A stretch of 23,240 nucleotides of DNA, from the NCBI GenBank assembly GCA_049651845.1, contig JBASCW010000008.1:1-23240 (forward strand), given 5' to 3'. Shown piece by piece: positions 7,390 to 14,253 of this stretch; the stretch's first letter is position 1; the number at the start of each line of letters is the position of its first letter. The translations under genes were made by a program, and so were the position numbers. Under the pieces are notes generated by a model, which saw only the letters and a list, made by a program, of their open reading frames with translations, was not told where the DNA came from and made no database searches. Source of the DNA: RBG-16-66-20 sp049651845. Lineage in GTDB: Bacteria > Pseudomonadota > Gammaproteobacteria > Burkholderiales > SG8-39.

Positions 7390-7840
7390 AGTTCAATACC
7401 TCCTCTACGTGGCCGGGAACCTTGACACCGCGCCATTCGCGCGCGAGCCTGCCTTCGCGGTCGATCACGAAGGTGCTGCGCTCGATACCGCGGACCTTCT
7501 TGCCGTACATGTTCTTCATCTTGATCACGCCGAACTGCGCGCACAGCGCCTCGTCCGCGTCCGACAGCAGCTCGAACGGCAATCTCATCTTCGCCTTGAA
7601 GCCCTCGTGCGACCGGAGCGAGTCGCGCGACACGCCCACCACCTCGGCGCCGGCCTTGCGGAAGGCCGCGTAGCGGTCGCGGAAATCGGCGCCCTCGGCC
7701 GTGCAGCCGGGCGTGTTGTCCTTCGGGTAGAAGTAGACAACCAGCGTCTTGCCGCGCTGGTCGGAGAGCCTGAACGTGCCGCTGCCGGTGGCGGGCAGGC
7801 TGAAGTCCCTGATTGCTGCTTCCGGCGCCTTACCCGGCAT
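7373..7840 (-). CDS. bcp: Thioredoxin-dependent peroxiredoxin, Bcp/PrxQ type
   Basis: A 155-residue peroxiredoxin that reduces hydrogen peroxide and organic peroxides. The fold and active site are clear: FYPKDNTPGCTAEG carries the peroxidatic Cys46 with the conserved Thr and Pro. The usual nearby resolving Cys of E. coli Bcp (five residues later) is absent. A second Cys at residue 100 (ALCAQFGV) is in the position used by other PrxQ proteins, so an atypical two-Cys mechanism is still possible. RSTFVIDREG and the C-terminal EEVLNFVKAL are typical. The ATG at 7840 follows a weak AAGG. The gene end contains the AGGAGG used by the overlapping phoH gene. Confidence 0.93.
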   Translation of the reverse strand: MPGKAPEAAIRDFSLPATGSGTFRLSDQRGKTLVVYFYPKDNTPGCTAEGADFRDRYAAFRKAGAEVVGVSRDSLRSHEGFKAKMRLPFELLSDADEALCAQFGVIKMKNMYGKKVRGIERSTFVIDREGRLAREWRGVKVPGHVEEVLNFVKAL

Positions 7841-8000
7841 GCCTTGAGTCTGTTAGCAAACGGTCTCAGCTATGCGATGCAACGCATTCATTAAACGCGT
7901 TTTTTGTGACCTCTGCAAGCGGAGCACCCGGAATGGCTAGTCGGCTGATTTCTAGGGTGTTTTTCTTTCCGAGCGCCACGCGCGGGCCGGCACGTCGCTT
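7841..8000. other. 160-bp intergenic region upstream of bcp-phoH
   Basis: This spacer lies between the stop of the SQR-like gene and the start of bcp, so it should hold the bcp-phoH promoter. It contains two small dyads: ATGCG-N6-CGCAT (7872-7887) and the perfect palindrome AAACGCGTTT (7893-7902). I could not assign a convincing -35/-10 pair or a terminator for the upstream operon, and saw no coding potential. Confidence 0.4.
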
Positions 8001-9152
8001 TCAGAACTTCGTGAACAGCCAGTACTTCTCGTAGAGCACCTTCGCGCCATGCCAAAGCAGGCCCGGCGGGTGCAGCCTGACATCGGGCAGCGGTTCGGCG
8101 TAGAAGTTGCCGCTGCCCATCCCGGCGCGCCCGCCGCCGGTCTCGATGAAACACATGCCGTTGCCCTCGAAGCGCTTCGGCTTGCCCTTGCCGGTCCATT
8201 CGCGCGCGATGTTGTGGGCGACCGCTTCCGCCTGGCCGTGCGCGAACACGCCTGCCTTGGGCAGCGGCCGGCCCATCTTGAGGGGAATCACCGTGACGTC
8301 GCCGATGGCGTAGACGCCAGGGTGCTTCGTCGCGAGCGTGTGGCGATCCACCGGGATCCAACCTGTATCGTTCGTGAGCCCCGCATCACGCACGGCGGCA
8401 GGCGCGCGGTGCGGAGGCACGTACACAAGCAGGTCGAACTCCGCGGAGGTTCCGTTGACGAACTCAATGTGTCCGGTGCGCGGGCTCACTGCCTTGATCT
8501 GGTGCTCGGGGTGATAGCCGATACCGCGTGCTTCGAGCATGCCGCGCACGCCGGCCGACACCGTGGGGCCGGCGACCATCATCGGTCCGGGCTCGGCGGC
8601 ATAGAAGTCCATCGTGACCTTGTCGCGGCGCCCCCGATGGCGCAGAAAGTCGTCGATGAGCAAAGCCGCCTCGTAAGGGGCGGCGGGGCACTTGTACGCG
8701 GGCGCCGCGGTGAGCACGGCGAGCCGGCCGCGCTCGACGCGCTCAAGGGCCTCCCGGATTGCCGTGGCGCCGGCGAGCGTGTAAAGGCACAGCCCCGCCT
8801 CGGCCAGCCCCGGGATCGACTGCGGCGCGTACTCCGCGCCGAGCGCGACGACCACCGCATCGCCGTGCAGATCCCTTGACCCGACGCGCACCGTCCTGGC
8901 CGCCGCGTCCAGGGCCGTGACTTCGCCGCGCACCAGCTCGATCCCCTCGCGCACCGCATGCGCTACCGGACGCGAAATCGCTTCGGCGCTGCGCCCCCCG
9001 ACCATCAGCCACAGCAGCGACGGCGGAAATACATGGCGCTCTTCGCGCTCGACCAGCACGACCTGGTCGCCGCGCGGCAACAGGCGTCGCAGCGCCTGCG
9101 CGGCCACCATGCCGCCCAGGCCGGCGCCCAGCACGAGCGCGCTGCGGCTCAC
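8001..9152 (-). CDS. SQR-like FAD-dependent pyridine nucleotide-disulphide oxidoreductase
   Basis: A 383-residue flavoprotein. An N-terminal Rossmann dinucleotide motif (VLGAGLGG, residues 7-14) and the second FAD motif VYAIGDV (280-286) are clear. Two cysteines stand where sulfide:quinone oxidoreductases have their redox pair: Cys155 in KCPAAPYEAAL and Cys334 in GMCFIETGGG. This supports sulfide oxidation to a persulfide with electrons passed to quinone, or a close relative such as a flavocytochrome c sulfide dehydrogenase-type subunit. The C-terminus (LLWHGAKVLYEKYW) could be the amphipathic membrane anchor. The start is GTG 9152, ten bases after the dsrE-like stop, with no clear ribosome binding site, so it is probably coupled. 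Neighbouring DsrE and rhodanese genes strengthen a sulfur role. The exact SQR class was not determined. Confidence 0.78.
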   Translation of the reverse strand: MSRSALVLGAGLGGMVAAQALRRLLPRGDQVVLVEREERHVFPPSLLWLMVGGRSAEAISRPVAHAVREGIELVRGEVTALDAAARTVRVGSRDLHGDAVVVALGAEYAPQSIPGLAEAGLCLYTLAGATAIREALERVERGRLAVLTAAPAYKCPAAPYEAALLIDDFLRHRGRRDKVTMDFYAAEPGPMMVAGPTVSAGVRGMLEARGIGYHPEHQIKAVSPRTGHIEFVNGTSAEFDLLVYVPPHRAPAAVRDAGLTNDTGWIPVDRHTLATKHPGVYAIGDVTVIPLKMGRPLPKAGVFAHGQAEAVAHNIAREWTGKGKPKRFEGNGMCFIETGGGRAGMGSGNFYAEPLPDVRLHPPGLLWHGAKVLYEKYWLFTKF

Positions 9153-9162
9153 CGCGCCGCCG

Positions 9163-9513
9163 TCAGAAGACGAGGACCTTGTCGGCCCACGCGGTCCACT
9201 CGGTCAGTTCGTCCAGCGTGCTGCGATGCGCGCCCTGCACGAGTTCGGAGTCGGCGACGCCGCGCGCATCCATGCAGGTGCCGCAGACGCCGATCTCGCC
9301 GCCGCGGCGCGCCACGGCGCCCAGCATGTCGCCGATGTTGTAGTAGCCCTGCGGCACTTTCTGGCCCGCCTTGGCGCAGGCCGCCGCGTCGCCCATGAGG
9401 AACGCGCGCAGTTCGCCCTTTTCCTTGATGAGCAGGTTGCGCGCAAGGCGCAGCGCGTTGTAGCTGCGCTCGGTGCCGTAAGGCGGGTCGTTGAGGACCA
9501 GCAGGTGTTTCAT
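9163..9513 (-). CDS. DsrE/F-like sulfur relay family protein
   Basis: A 116-residue DsrE-fold protein. It begins MKHLLVLNDPPYGTERSYNALRLA and contains LRAFLMGDAAACAKAG (Cys46) and the motif VCGTCMDARG (Cys77 and Cys80). The CxxC-containing loop and Cys46 are candidate persulfide carriers. Family members move sulfane sulfur in tRNA thiolation (TusD) or dissimilatory sulfur metabolism (DsrE). Here the partner is more likely the SQR-like protein immediately downstream. The ATG at 9513 is preceded by AGGAG at good spacing and overlaps the stop of the upstream membrane hydroxylase gene (ATGA). Confidence 0.85.
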   Translation of the reverse strand: MKHLLVLNDPPYGTERSYNALRLARNLLIKEKGELRAFLMGDAAACAKAGQKVPQGYYNIGDMLGAVARRGGEIGVCGTCMDARGVADSELVQGAHRSTLDELTEWTAWADKVLVF

Positions 9514-10325
9514 GCGTCACTCCTGGCTCTGAAGGGAATGCCGAGAACCCCGAGGAAGGTCGTGGACACGGACGGATCGGAGAAACCCGGAAATCCGATC
9601 TTGAGACCGGCATGCCCGCCCGCGGGCTCGGCTACATAGGTGCCGAAAAGGCGATCCCAGACCGAGAGGCAGAAGCCGTAGTTGCTGTTGCGCTCTGCGG
9701 CGACGACCGAGTGGTGGACGCGATGCATGTCGGGAGTCACCAGGAGCGCCCGCACCGCCGCATCGATCTTTCGGGGCATGCGCACGTTGCCATGGTTGAA
9801 GAGCGAAGTCAGGTTGAGCAGCAGCTCGAACAGCAGTACCGCCAGCGGCGAGGCGCCGATGACCACGATGGCGGCGAACTTGATCAGCATCGACAGGAGA
9901 ATCTCGATCGGATGGAAGCGAATCCCGGTGGTCGTGTCGAAATCCGGGTCGGCGTGATGCACCTGATGCAGCCGGGCGAGCGCCGGCACGGCATGGAACA
10001 GGACGTGCTGGAAATAGATCACGAAATCGAGCGCGACGACCGCGGCAGCGAGCGCGACCCAGCCGCCGACCCCGAAGTGAGGCAGCAGGCCCCAGCCGTT
10101 CGCCTGCGCAAAACCTGCGACGCCGATTGCGGTCGTGGGCAAAGCCACGCGCAGCAGCAGCGTGTTCGCCGCGGCGAGCCCGAGATTGGTGCGCCAGCGC
10201 CGCCACCACGGCTCGCCCTGCTTGCGCGCTGGCGCGGCGCGCTCCCAGGCCGCCATCACCGCGAGTACCAGCAGGAACGCCGATACGCGCAGCGACGCCT
10301 CATGTTCGAGAAGGTATGATTCCAT
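9510..10325 (-). CDS. Fatty acid hydroxylase / sterol desaturase family membrane protein
   Basis: A 271-residue integral-membrane di-iron oxygenase-type protein. The histidine clusters are intact: HVLFH (residues 107-111), HQVHH (120-124), HGN (178) and HRVHH (201-205), set among membrane segments at about 12-28, 48-75, 85-107, 142-172. The family hydroxylates or desaturates lipid or sterol-like substrates; the actual substrate is unknown. The frame stays open far upstream, but that portion lies antisense to the arsR-rhodanese gene and has no family features, so the start is set at ATG 10325 (MESYLLEHEA). No ribosome binding site is evident, and the start is only 12 bases from the divergent dyad, so the message may have a very short leader. 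It is the first gene of the SQR-like operon. Confidence 0.85.
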   Translation of the reverse strand: MESYLLEHEASLRVSAFLLVLAVMAAWERAAPARKQGEPWWRRWRTNLGLAAANTLLLRVALPTTAIGVAGFAQANGWGLLPHFGVGGWVALAAAVVALDFVIYFQHVLFHAVPALARLHQVHHADPDFDTTTGIRFHPIEILLSMLIKFAAIVVIGASPLAVLLFELLLNLTSLFNHGNVRMPRKIDAAVRALLVTPDMHRVHHSVVAAERNSNYGFCLSVWDRLFGTYVAEPAGGHAGLKIGFPGFSDPSVSTTFLGVLGIPFRARSDA

Positions 10326-10336
10326 CCATATGCTAG

Positions 10337-10358
10337 TATTCAAGAGATCAATTGAATA
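10337..10358. promoter_or_regulatory. Inverted repeat, candidate operator of the ArsR-rhodanese regulator
   Basis: A perfect dyad TATTCAA-N8-TTGAATA lies in the AT-rich gap between the divergent hydroxylase and arsR-rhodanese genes. AT-rich ATTC...GAAT dyads are typical of ArsR-family operators, including those of persulfide sensors such as BigR and SqrR, though spacing differs between proteins. Its location would let one dimer control both directions and autoregulate. Confidence 0.6.
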
Positions 10359-10377
10359 ATAGGAGTCTCGGCTGGCC

Positions 10378-11034
10378 ATGTCAACGGACATGACGAAGCG
10401 CGAGCTGTACCAGTCCATCGCCAAGGTCGCGCAGGCGCTGGCGAGCGGGAACCGGCTGCAACTGCTTGAATTCATGGCGCAAGGGGAGAGGTCGGTCGAC
10501 GTGCTGGCGGCCATGGCCGGGGTGAGCGTGGCCAACGCCTCCCAGCACCTCCAGGCGCTCAGGCGGGCCGGCCTGGTGGCGGCCCGCAAGGACGGCCAGC
10601 GGGTCTACTACCGGGTTGCCGGCGACGACGTCGTGCGCCTGTATCACGGCCTGCGCCTGGTCGCGGAATCGCGGCTGGCGGAGGTCCGCCAGCTGGTCGA
10701 TGAGTTCCTCGGCGACCGGGATGCGCTCGAAGCCGTGCAGGCGGACGAACTGCTCGCGCGCGCGAAGAAGGGCCTGGTGACCGTCCTCGATGTGCGTCCG
10801 CCCGACGAGTACGCAGCCGGGCATGTGCCGGGCGCGATCAACGTGCCGATGGAGAAACTCGAGGATTACGTCGCCAAGCTGCCGAAGAAGCGCGAAATCG
10901 TCGCCTACTGCCGTGGCCCGTACTGCCTGATGTCGTTCGAGGCGGTGGCCATGCTGCGCAAGCGCGGCTGGAAGGCACGGCGCCTCGAAGAAGGTTTCCC
11001 CGAGTGGAAGGCTGCGGGCTTGCCGGTCGAATAG
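10378..11034 (+). CDS. ArsR-family HTH regulator fused to a rhodanese domain
   Basis: A 218-residue two-domain protein. Residues 8-95 form an ArsR winged helix (LASGNRLQLLEFMAQGERSVDVLAAMAGVSVANASQHLQALRRAGLV, then the wing KDGQRVYYRV). Residues about 120-217 form a rhodanese domain (TVLDVRPPDEYAAGHVPGAINVP) with active-site loop CRGPYC (Cys178 and Cys183). The HTH part has no cysteine at all, so the metal-thiol site of classical ArsR proteins and the two-Cys persulfide switch of SqrR/BigR are missing; any thiol sensing must use the rhodanese cysteines. Neighbouring SQR-like and DsrE-like genes suggest a sulfane-sulfur signal. AGGAG at 10361-10365 supports the ATG at 10378 at long spacing (12 bases); MTKREL four codons on is an alternative. 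Confidence 0.9.
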   Translation: MSTDMTKRELYQSIAKVAQALASGNRLQLLEFMAQGERSVDVLAAMAGVSVANASQHLQALRRAGLVAARKDGQRVYYRVAGDDVVRLYHGLRLVAESRLAEVRQLVDEFLGDRDALEAVQADELLARAKKGLVTVLDVRPPDEYAAGHVPGAINVPMEKLEDYVAKLPKKREIVAYCRGPYCLMSFEAVAMLRKRGWKARRLEEGFPEWKAAGLPVE

Positions 11035-11079
11035 TTCCCGCCGCAACCACAACCGTCTGCCGATCCCGAGGACCCCGCC

Positions 11080-11718
11080 GTGGGCATCTACGCCAGGCGC
11101 ATTCTTCCGCATCTGACCGACTGGACGATGCAGAACGACGAAGCTGCGCGCTACCGCGCGCTCGTCGTGCCCCATGCCCGCGGCCTCGTACTGGAGGTCG
11201 GCGCGGGTTCCGGACTCAATCTGCCGTTTTACGGTTCGGCCGTTGAGCGCCTGACCGCACTGGATCCCTCGCCAGAACTCCTGCACAAGGCGCGCAAGCG
11301 GGCCAGGGGAACGCAGTTTCCGGTCGAGTTCGTGGAGGGCGGCGCGGAACAGATCCCGCTGGCCGATCACTCGGTCGACTCGGTCGTCATGACCTGGACG
11401 TTGTGCAGCATCGCGCACCCGGAGCGCGCGCTGGCGGAAATCAGGCGCGTGCTCAAGCCCGACGGCGTGCTGTGGTTCGCCGAGCATGGCCTCGCGCCCC
11501 AGAGGCGGGTGGCCGCTTTCCAGGCTTGTTTCACTCCACTATGGGCGCGCTTCAGCGGCGGATGCCATCTCGACCGGAAAACCGACGACTTGCTCGTCGC
11601 TGCCGGCTTCCGGCTCGAGGACCTCGTAACGGAATACGCGAAAGGGCCCCGCATATTCAGCTATCAGTACTCGGGACGCGCGCGGCTGAACGTGTTCTCC
11701 ACAGTCGCCGGTCTTTAG
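11080..11718 (+). CDS. Class I SAM-dependent methyltransferase (UbiE/METTL7-like)
   Basis: A 212-residue cytoplasmic methyltransferase of the Methyltransf_11 type. It has motif I VLEVGAGSGLNLPFY (about residues 37-51), acidic residue in LDPSPELL, the aromatic/Asp segment EQIPLADHSVDSVVMTWTLCSI, and RRVLKPDGVLWFAEHG after it. The C-terminal portion (GCHLDRKTDDLLVAAGF) matches METTL7-like thiol/arsenite-type methyltransferases in general layout, but the substrate is not determined. The GTG at 11080 with GAGGA seven bases upstream is a good start. The gap to the ArsR-rhodanese stop is 45 bases, so cotranscription is likely. A small thiol or sulfide as substrate would fit the locus but is only a guess. 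Confidence 0.8.
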   Translation: MGIYARRILPHLTDWTMQNDEAARYRALVVPHARGLVLEVGAGSGLNLPFYGSAVERLTALDPSPELLHKARKRARGTQFPVEFVEGGAEQIPLADHSVDSVVMTWTLCSIAHPERALAEIRRVLKPDGVLWFAEHGLAPQRRVAAFQACFTPLWARFSGGCHLDRKTDDLLVAAGFRLEDLVTEYAKGPRIFSYQYSGRARLNVFSTVAGL

Positions 11719-11736
11719 ACCGCACGCCGGACTGCA

Positions 11737-12117
11737 TCAGGACGCGAACGCCGTCCAGGCCCAATAGGCGAGCGCAAGCCAGATCAGCACGACAGCGGCG
11801 GCGGCCAGGTAATTCCTTGGCCGTTGCTCGCGCCGCGCGATCCACAGGTCCGCTTTCTGCCTCGCATCGGCAAGCACGTGATCGGGAATCAGGCGCAGCG
11901 TCAGGTAGATGCCCGGTGGCACCAGGATTAGGTCGTCCAGATAGCCCAGCACGGGCACGAAATCGGGAATCAGATCGATCGGGCTGAAGGCATAAGCAAC
12001 CACAAGCGCGGCCAGCAGCTTCGCCGCCAGCGGCGTATCGGGATGATCCCGGCAGAACCAGAGCATGAGCAGCTGCGATTCGAGCTCGCGCGCCCAGCGC
12101 CGGAGCCTTGCCACCAT
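11737..12117 (-). CDS. DUF1232 (YkvA-type) membrane protein
   Basis: A 126-residue protein with the DUF1232 signature: hydrophobic stretch AALVVAYAFSPIDLIPDFVPVLGYLDDLILVPPGI (in two parts, residues about 37-70), where the SPIDLIPD and LDD elements are the conserved core. A second membrane helix lies at the C-terminus (residues about 102-122). The family is widespread and lacks an established biochemical function. The ATG at 12117 follows the cyclase stop by ten bases and closes the four-gene operon. Eighteen bases separate its stop from the convergent methyltransferase stop, with no obvious terminator. Confidence 0.85.
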   Translation of the reverse strand: MVARLRRWARELESQLLMLWFCRDHPDTPLAAKLLAALVVAYAFSPIDLIPDFVPVLGYLDDLILVPPGIYLTLRLIPDHVLADARQKADLWIARREQRPRNYLAAAAVVLIWLALAYWAWTAFAS

Positions 12118-12127
12118 GGCCGGCGCT

Positions 12128-13366
12128 TCAACTGACCTCGGGGACCGCGAAGACTTCGTGCGTACCCTTTGCGCCGTGCAGATCGTACGAGCCCATGGAG
12201 CGCAGCGGGCGCCGGATGTGGCCGGCGAATTCCGCCGATACGAGCAGCGGCACGCCGGCGTCCTTGGTGCGCGCCTGGATGCGCGCGGTCTTGTTCACTG
12301 CGGGTCCCACCACGTTGAAGGCGAGCCGGCTGGGCGAGCCGACATTGGCGTGCGTGACCGTGCCCAGGTGCAGGCCGAGACCGAAGGCGATCTCGCGCAG
12401 GCCGACGCGCCGGCGCCGGTGGTTGATCACGGCGATGGCATTGAATGCGTCGATGGCCGCATCCAGCGCGTCCTCGCAGATCCTGCGCTCCTCGCCCGCG
12501 CGCCGGATCTCGAACACGATGAGCGCCGCGTCGCCGATGAACTGCAGGATCTCGCCGCCGCGCGCGGCGGCGGCGGCCGCGCAGGCCTCGAAGTAGTCAT
12601 TCAGCAGCTGCAGCAGGTCGGCGGCCGGCAGCGTCTCCGAGAGCTCGGTGAAGCCGCGCAGGTCGGAGTACCAGAACGCCGCGTCGATGCGCTCGCCGTC
12701 GCCGCGCTTGACCTGGCCGTCGAGGATGCGCCGGCTGATGCGCGGGCCGACGAAGGTGTCGAGCAGCCCGAGCGTCATGCGCTGGCGCTCGATCAGCTCG
12801 ACCAGCGGCGCGAGCAGGTTGGCGAGCGCCCGGAAGCGGTCGAGGTCGTCGTCGCTGAAGCCGCCGGGCGCGTTGGTCGCGAGCGCGAGGAAATTGACGA
12901 CGCCGGTGCCGAACACCATCGGCACGGCGTAGTAGTCGGTGACGCCCTCGACGCGCAGCTCGTGGTACAGCGAATACGCGTCGGCGGCGAGCCCGGCTTC
13001 GATGCGCTGGCGAAGCGGGCGGTTCTGCTGGCGCACGATCTGGATTGGGCTGCCGGCGTAGGACTCGGTCCGCTCGATGCCATGGTCGGCGGTGAGGATC
13101 TGCGCGCCGCCGGCGCGGCTCCAGACCGCGCCCCAGGCGAGCACCTGCGGATGCAGCGTGCCGCTCACGAAACGCAACCGGTCCACGCGCGCACCGGCGG
13201 CGTCGAGCCGGGCCATCAGAGCGTTCACCAGCGCCACCGGGTCGGCGATGGTGCGGCCCTCGATCGCGAGCCAGGCCGCCACCGGCGCGAGCGACCAGCC
13301 TGCCTCGGGGCCGAGCAGCCCGCGGCGGCTCAGCTCGCGCCGGCCGGCGCCCTCGGGCTCAGGCAT
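12128..13366 (-). CDS. Class III adenylate/guanylate cyclase-like protein with N-terminal sensor region
   Basis: A 412-residue protein. The first roughly 200 residues are a GAF-like or unclassified sensor region with no signal peptide or membrane helix (LHPQVLAWGAVW, then YAVPMVFGTGVVNFLAL). The C-terminal class III cyclase domain starts at about residue 228: WYSDLRGFTELSE has the first metal Asp235, QFIGDAALIVF the second Asp279, and VVGPAVNKTARI the transition-state Asn358 and Arg362. The base-selecting positions are atypical: Gln275 where adenylate cyclases have Lys, and Asn351 where they have Asp or Thr. Product specificity therefore cannot be assumed. The ATG at 13366 overlaps the upstream hydrolase stop by eight bases. 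Confidence 0.85.
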   Translation of the reverse strand: MPEPEGAGRRELSRRGLLGPEAGWSLAPVAAWLAIEGRTIADPVALVNALMARLDAAGARVDRLRFVSGTLHPQVLAWGAVWSRAGGAQILTADHGIERTESYAGSPIQIVRQQNRPLRQRIEAGLAADAYSLYHELRVEGVTDYYAVPMVFGTGVVNFLALATNAPGGFSDDDLDRFRALANLLAPLVELIERQRMTLGLLDTFVGPRISRRILDGQVKRGDGERIDAAFWYSDLRGFTELSETLPAADLLQLLNDYFEACAAAAAARGGEILQFIGDAALIVFEIRRAGEERRICEDALDAAIDAFNAIAVINHRRRRVGLREIAFGLGLHLGTVTHANVGSPSRLAFNVVGPAVNKTARIQARTKDAGVPLLVSAEFAGHIRRPLRSMGSYDLHGAKGTHEVFAVPEVS

Positions 13367-14240
13367 CGGCGAGGAAGCGGCACAGCTCGCGCAGCACGTC
13401 GTCGGGCTTTTCCTCGGGCAGGAAGTGCCCGCAGTCGAGCGCGCGCCCGCGCACGTCGGCGGCGACCTCGCGCCAGTCCCTGAGCGGCTGGAACATCGCC
13501 TCGATCACGCCCTTCCTGCCCCAGAGCACTAGGACCGGCATTCTTATCTTCTTTCGCAGATCCCGCTTGTCATGGACGAGGTCGATCGTGGCGGCCGCCC
13601 GATAGTCCTCGCAAGTAGCGTGGATGCACTTCGGATCGCGGAACGCGTGCACGTACGCCGCCAGCGCGCGCTTGTCGAACACCTGGATGCCGCCCGGACC
13701 GCGCCCGATGCGGCCGATGATGTAGTGCGGAACCTGCTTGGCGAGCAGGGTCTCGGGCAGCGGCGCCTTCTGGATCAGGAAGAACCAGTGGTAGTAGGCG
13801 GTGGCGAAGTCCTTGTCGGTGCGCCGGTACATGGTGAGCGTGGGCGAGATGTCGAGCACCGTGAGGCTGAGCACGCGCTTGCCGTGGTCGCGCGCCATGC
13901 GGTGCGCGACGCGCGCGCCGCGGTCGTGCCCTGCGACGTGGAAGCGGTGGTGGCCGAGCGCGGCCATCACTTCCACCATGTCCTTGGCCATCGCGCGCTT
14001 CGAATAGTTGGCATGGTCGGGCAGGCCCGGCGGCTTGGACGAGGCGCCGTAGCCGCGCAGGTCGGCGCAGACCACGGCGTGCGCGCGCGCGAGGTCGGGC
14101 GCGACACGGTGCCACATCGCGTGCGTCTCGGGATAGCCGTGCAGCAACAGCACGGGCGGCCCCTTGCCGCCGTGGACCAGGTTGATGGTCGCGCCGGAGG
14201 TCCTGATCTTGCGCTTTTCGAAGCCCGGAAACAGATTCAT
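13359..14240 (-). CDS. Alpha/beta hydrolase, fluoroacetate/haloacetate dehalogenase-like
   Basis: A 293-residue alpha/beta hydrolase whose active site matches fluoroacetate dehalogenases. It has oxyanion motif HGYPETHAMWH (residues 34-44), nucleophile Asp106 in GHDRGARVAHR with Arg107 and Arg110 for carboxylate binding, Asp130 in VLDISPT as the acid, His151-Trp152 in YYHWFF and Tyr213 in EDYRAA as the halide pocket, and His272 in DCGHFLPEE as the base. In the characterised enzymes this set hydrolyses fluoroacetate to glycolate and fluoride. Close homologues act on other haloacids or epoxides, so the substrate is inferred. The ATG at 14240 follows AAGGGG in the 13-base gap after the Mth938-like gene, so it is in that operon. 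Confidence 0.85.
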   Translation of the reverse strand: MNLFPGFEKRKIRTSGATINLVHGGKGPPVLLLHGYPETHAMWHRVAPDLARAHAVVCADLRGYGASSKPPGLPDHANYSKRAMAKDMVEVMAALGHHRFHVAGHDRGARVAHRMARDHGKRVLSLTVLDISPTLTMYRRTDKDFATAYYHWFFLIQKAPLPETLLAKQVPHYIIGRIGRGPGGIQVFDKRALAAYVHAFRDPKCIHATCEDYRAAATIDLVHDKRDLRKKIRMPVLVLWGRKGVIEAMFQPLRDWREVAADVRGRALDCGHFLPEEKPDDVLRELCRFLADA

Positions 14241-14253
14241 GTCGAACCCCTTG

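Noticed and set aside
7872..7902. Small dyads as an OxyR or other named operator for bcp
   Set aside because: They are short and match no operator I can name, so they are recorded only within the intergenic entry.
10326..10589. N-terminal extension of the membrane hydroxylase to 10589
   Set aside because: It runs antisense through the ArsR HTH coding region and the dyad, and the extra 88 residues show no family resemblance.
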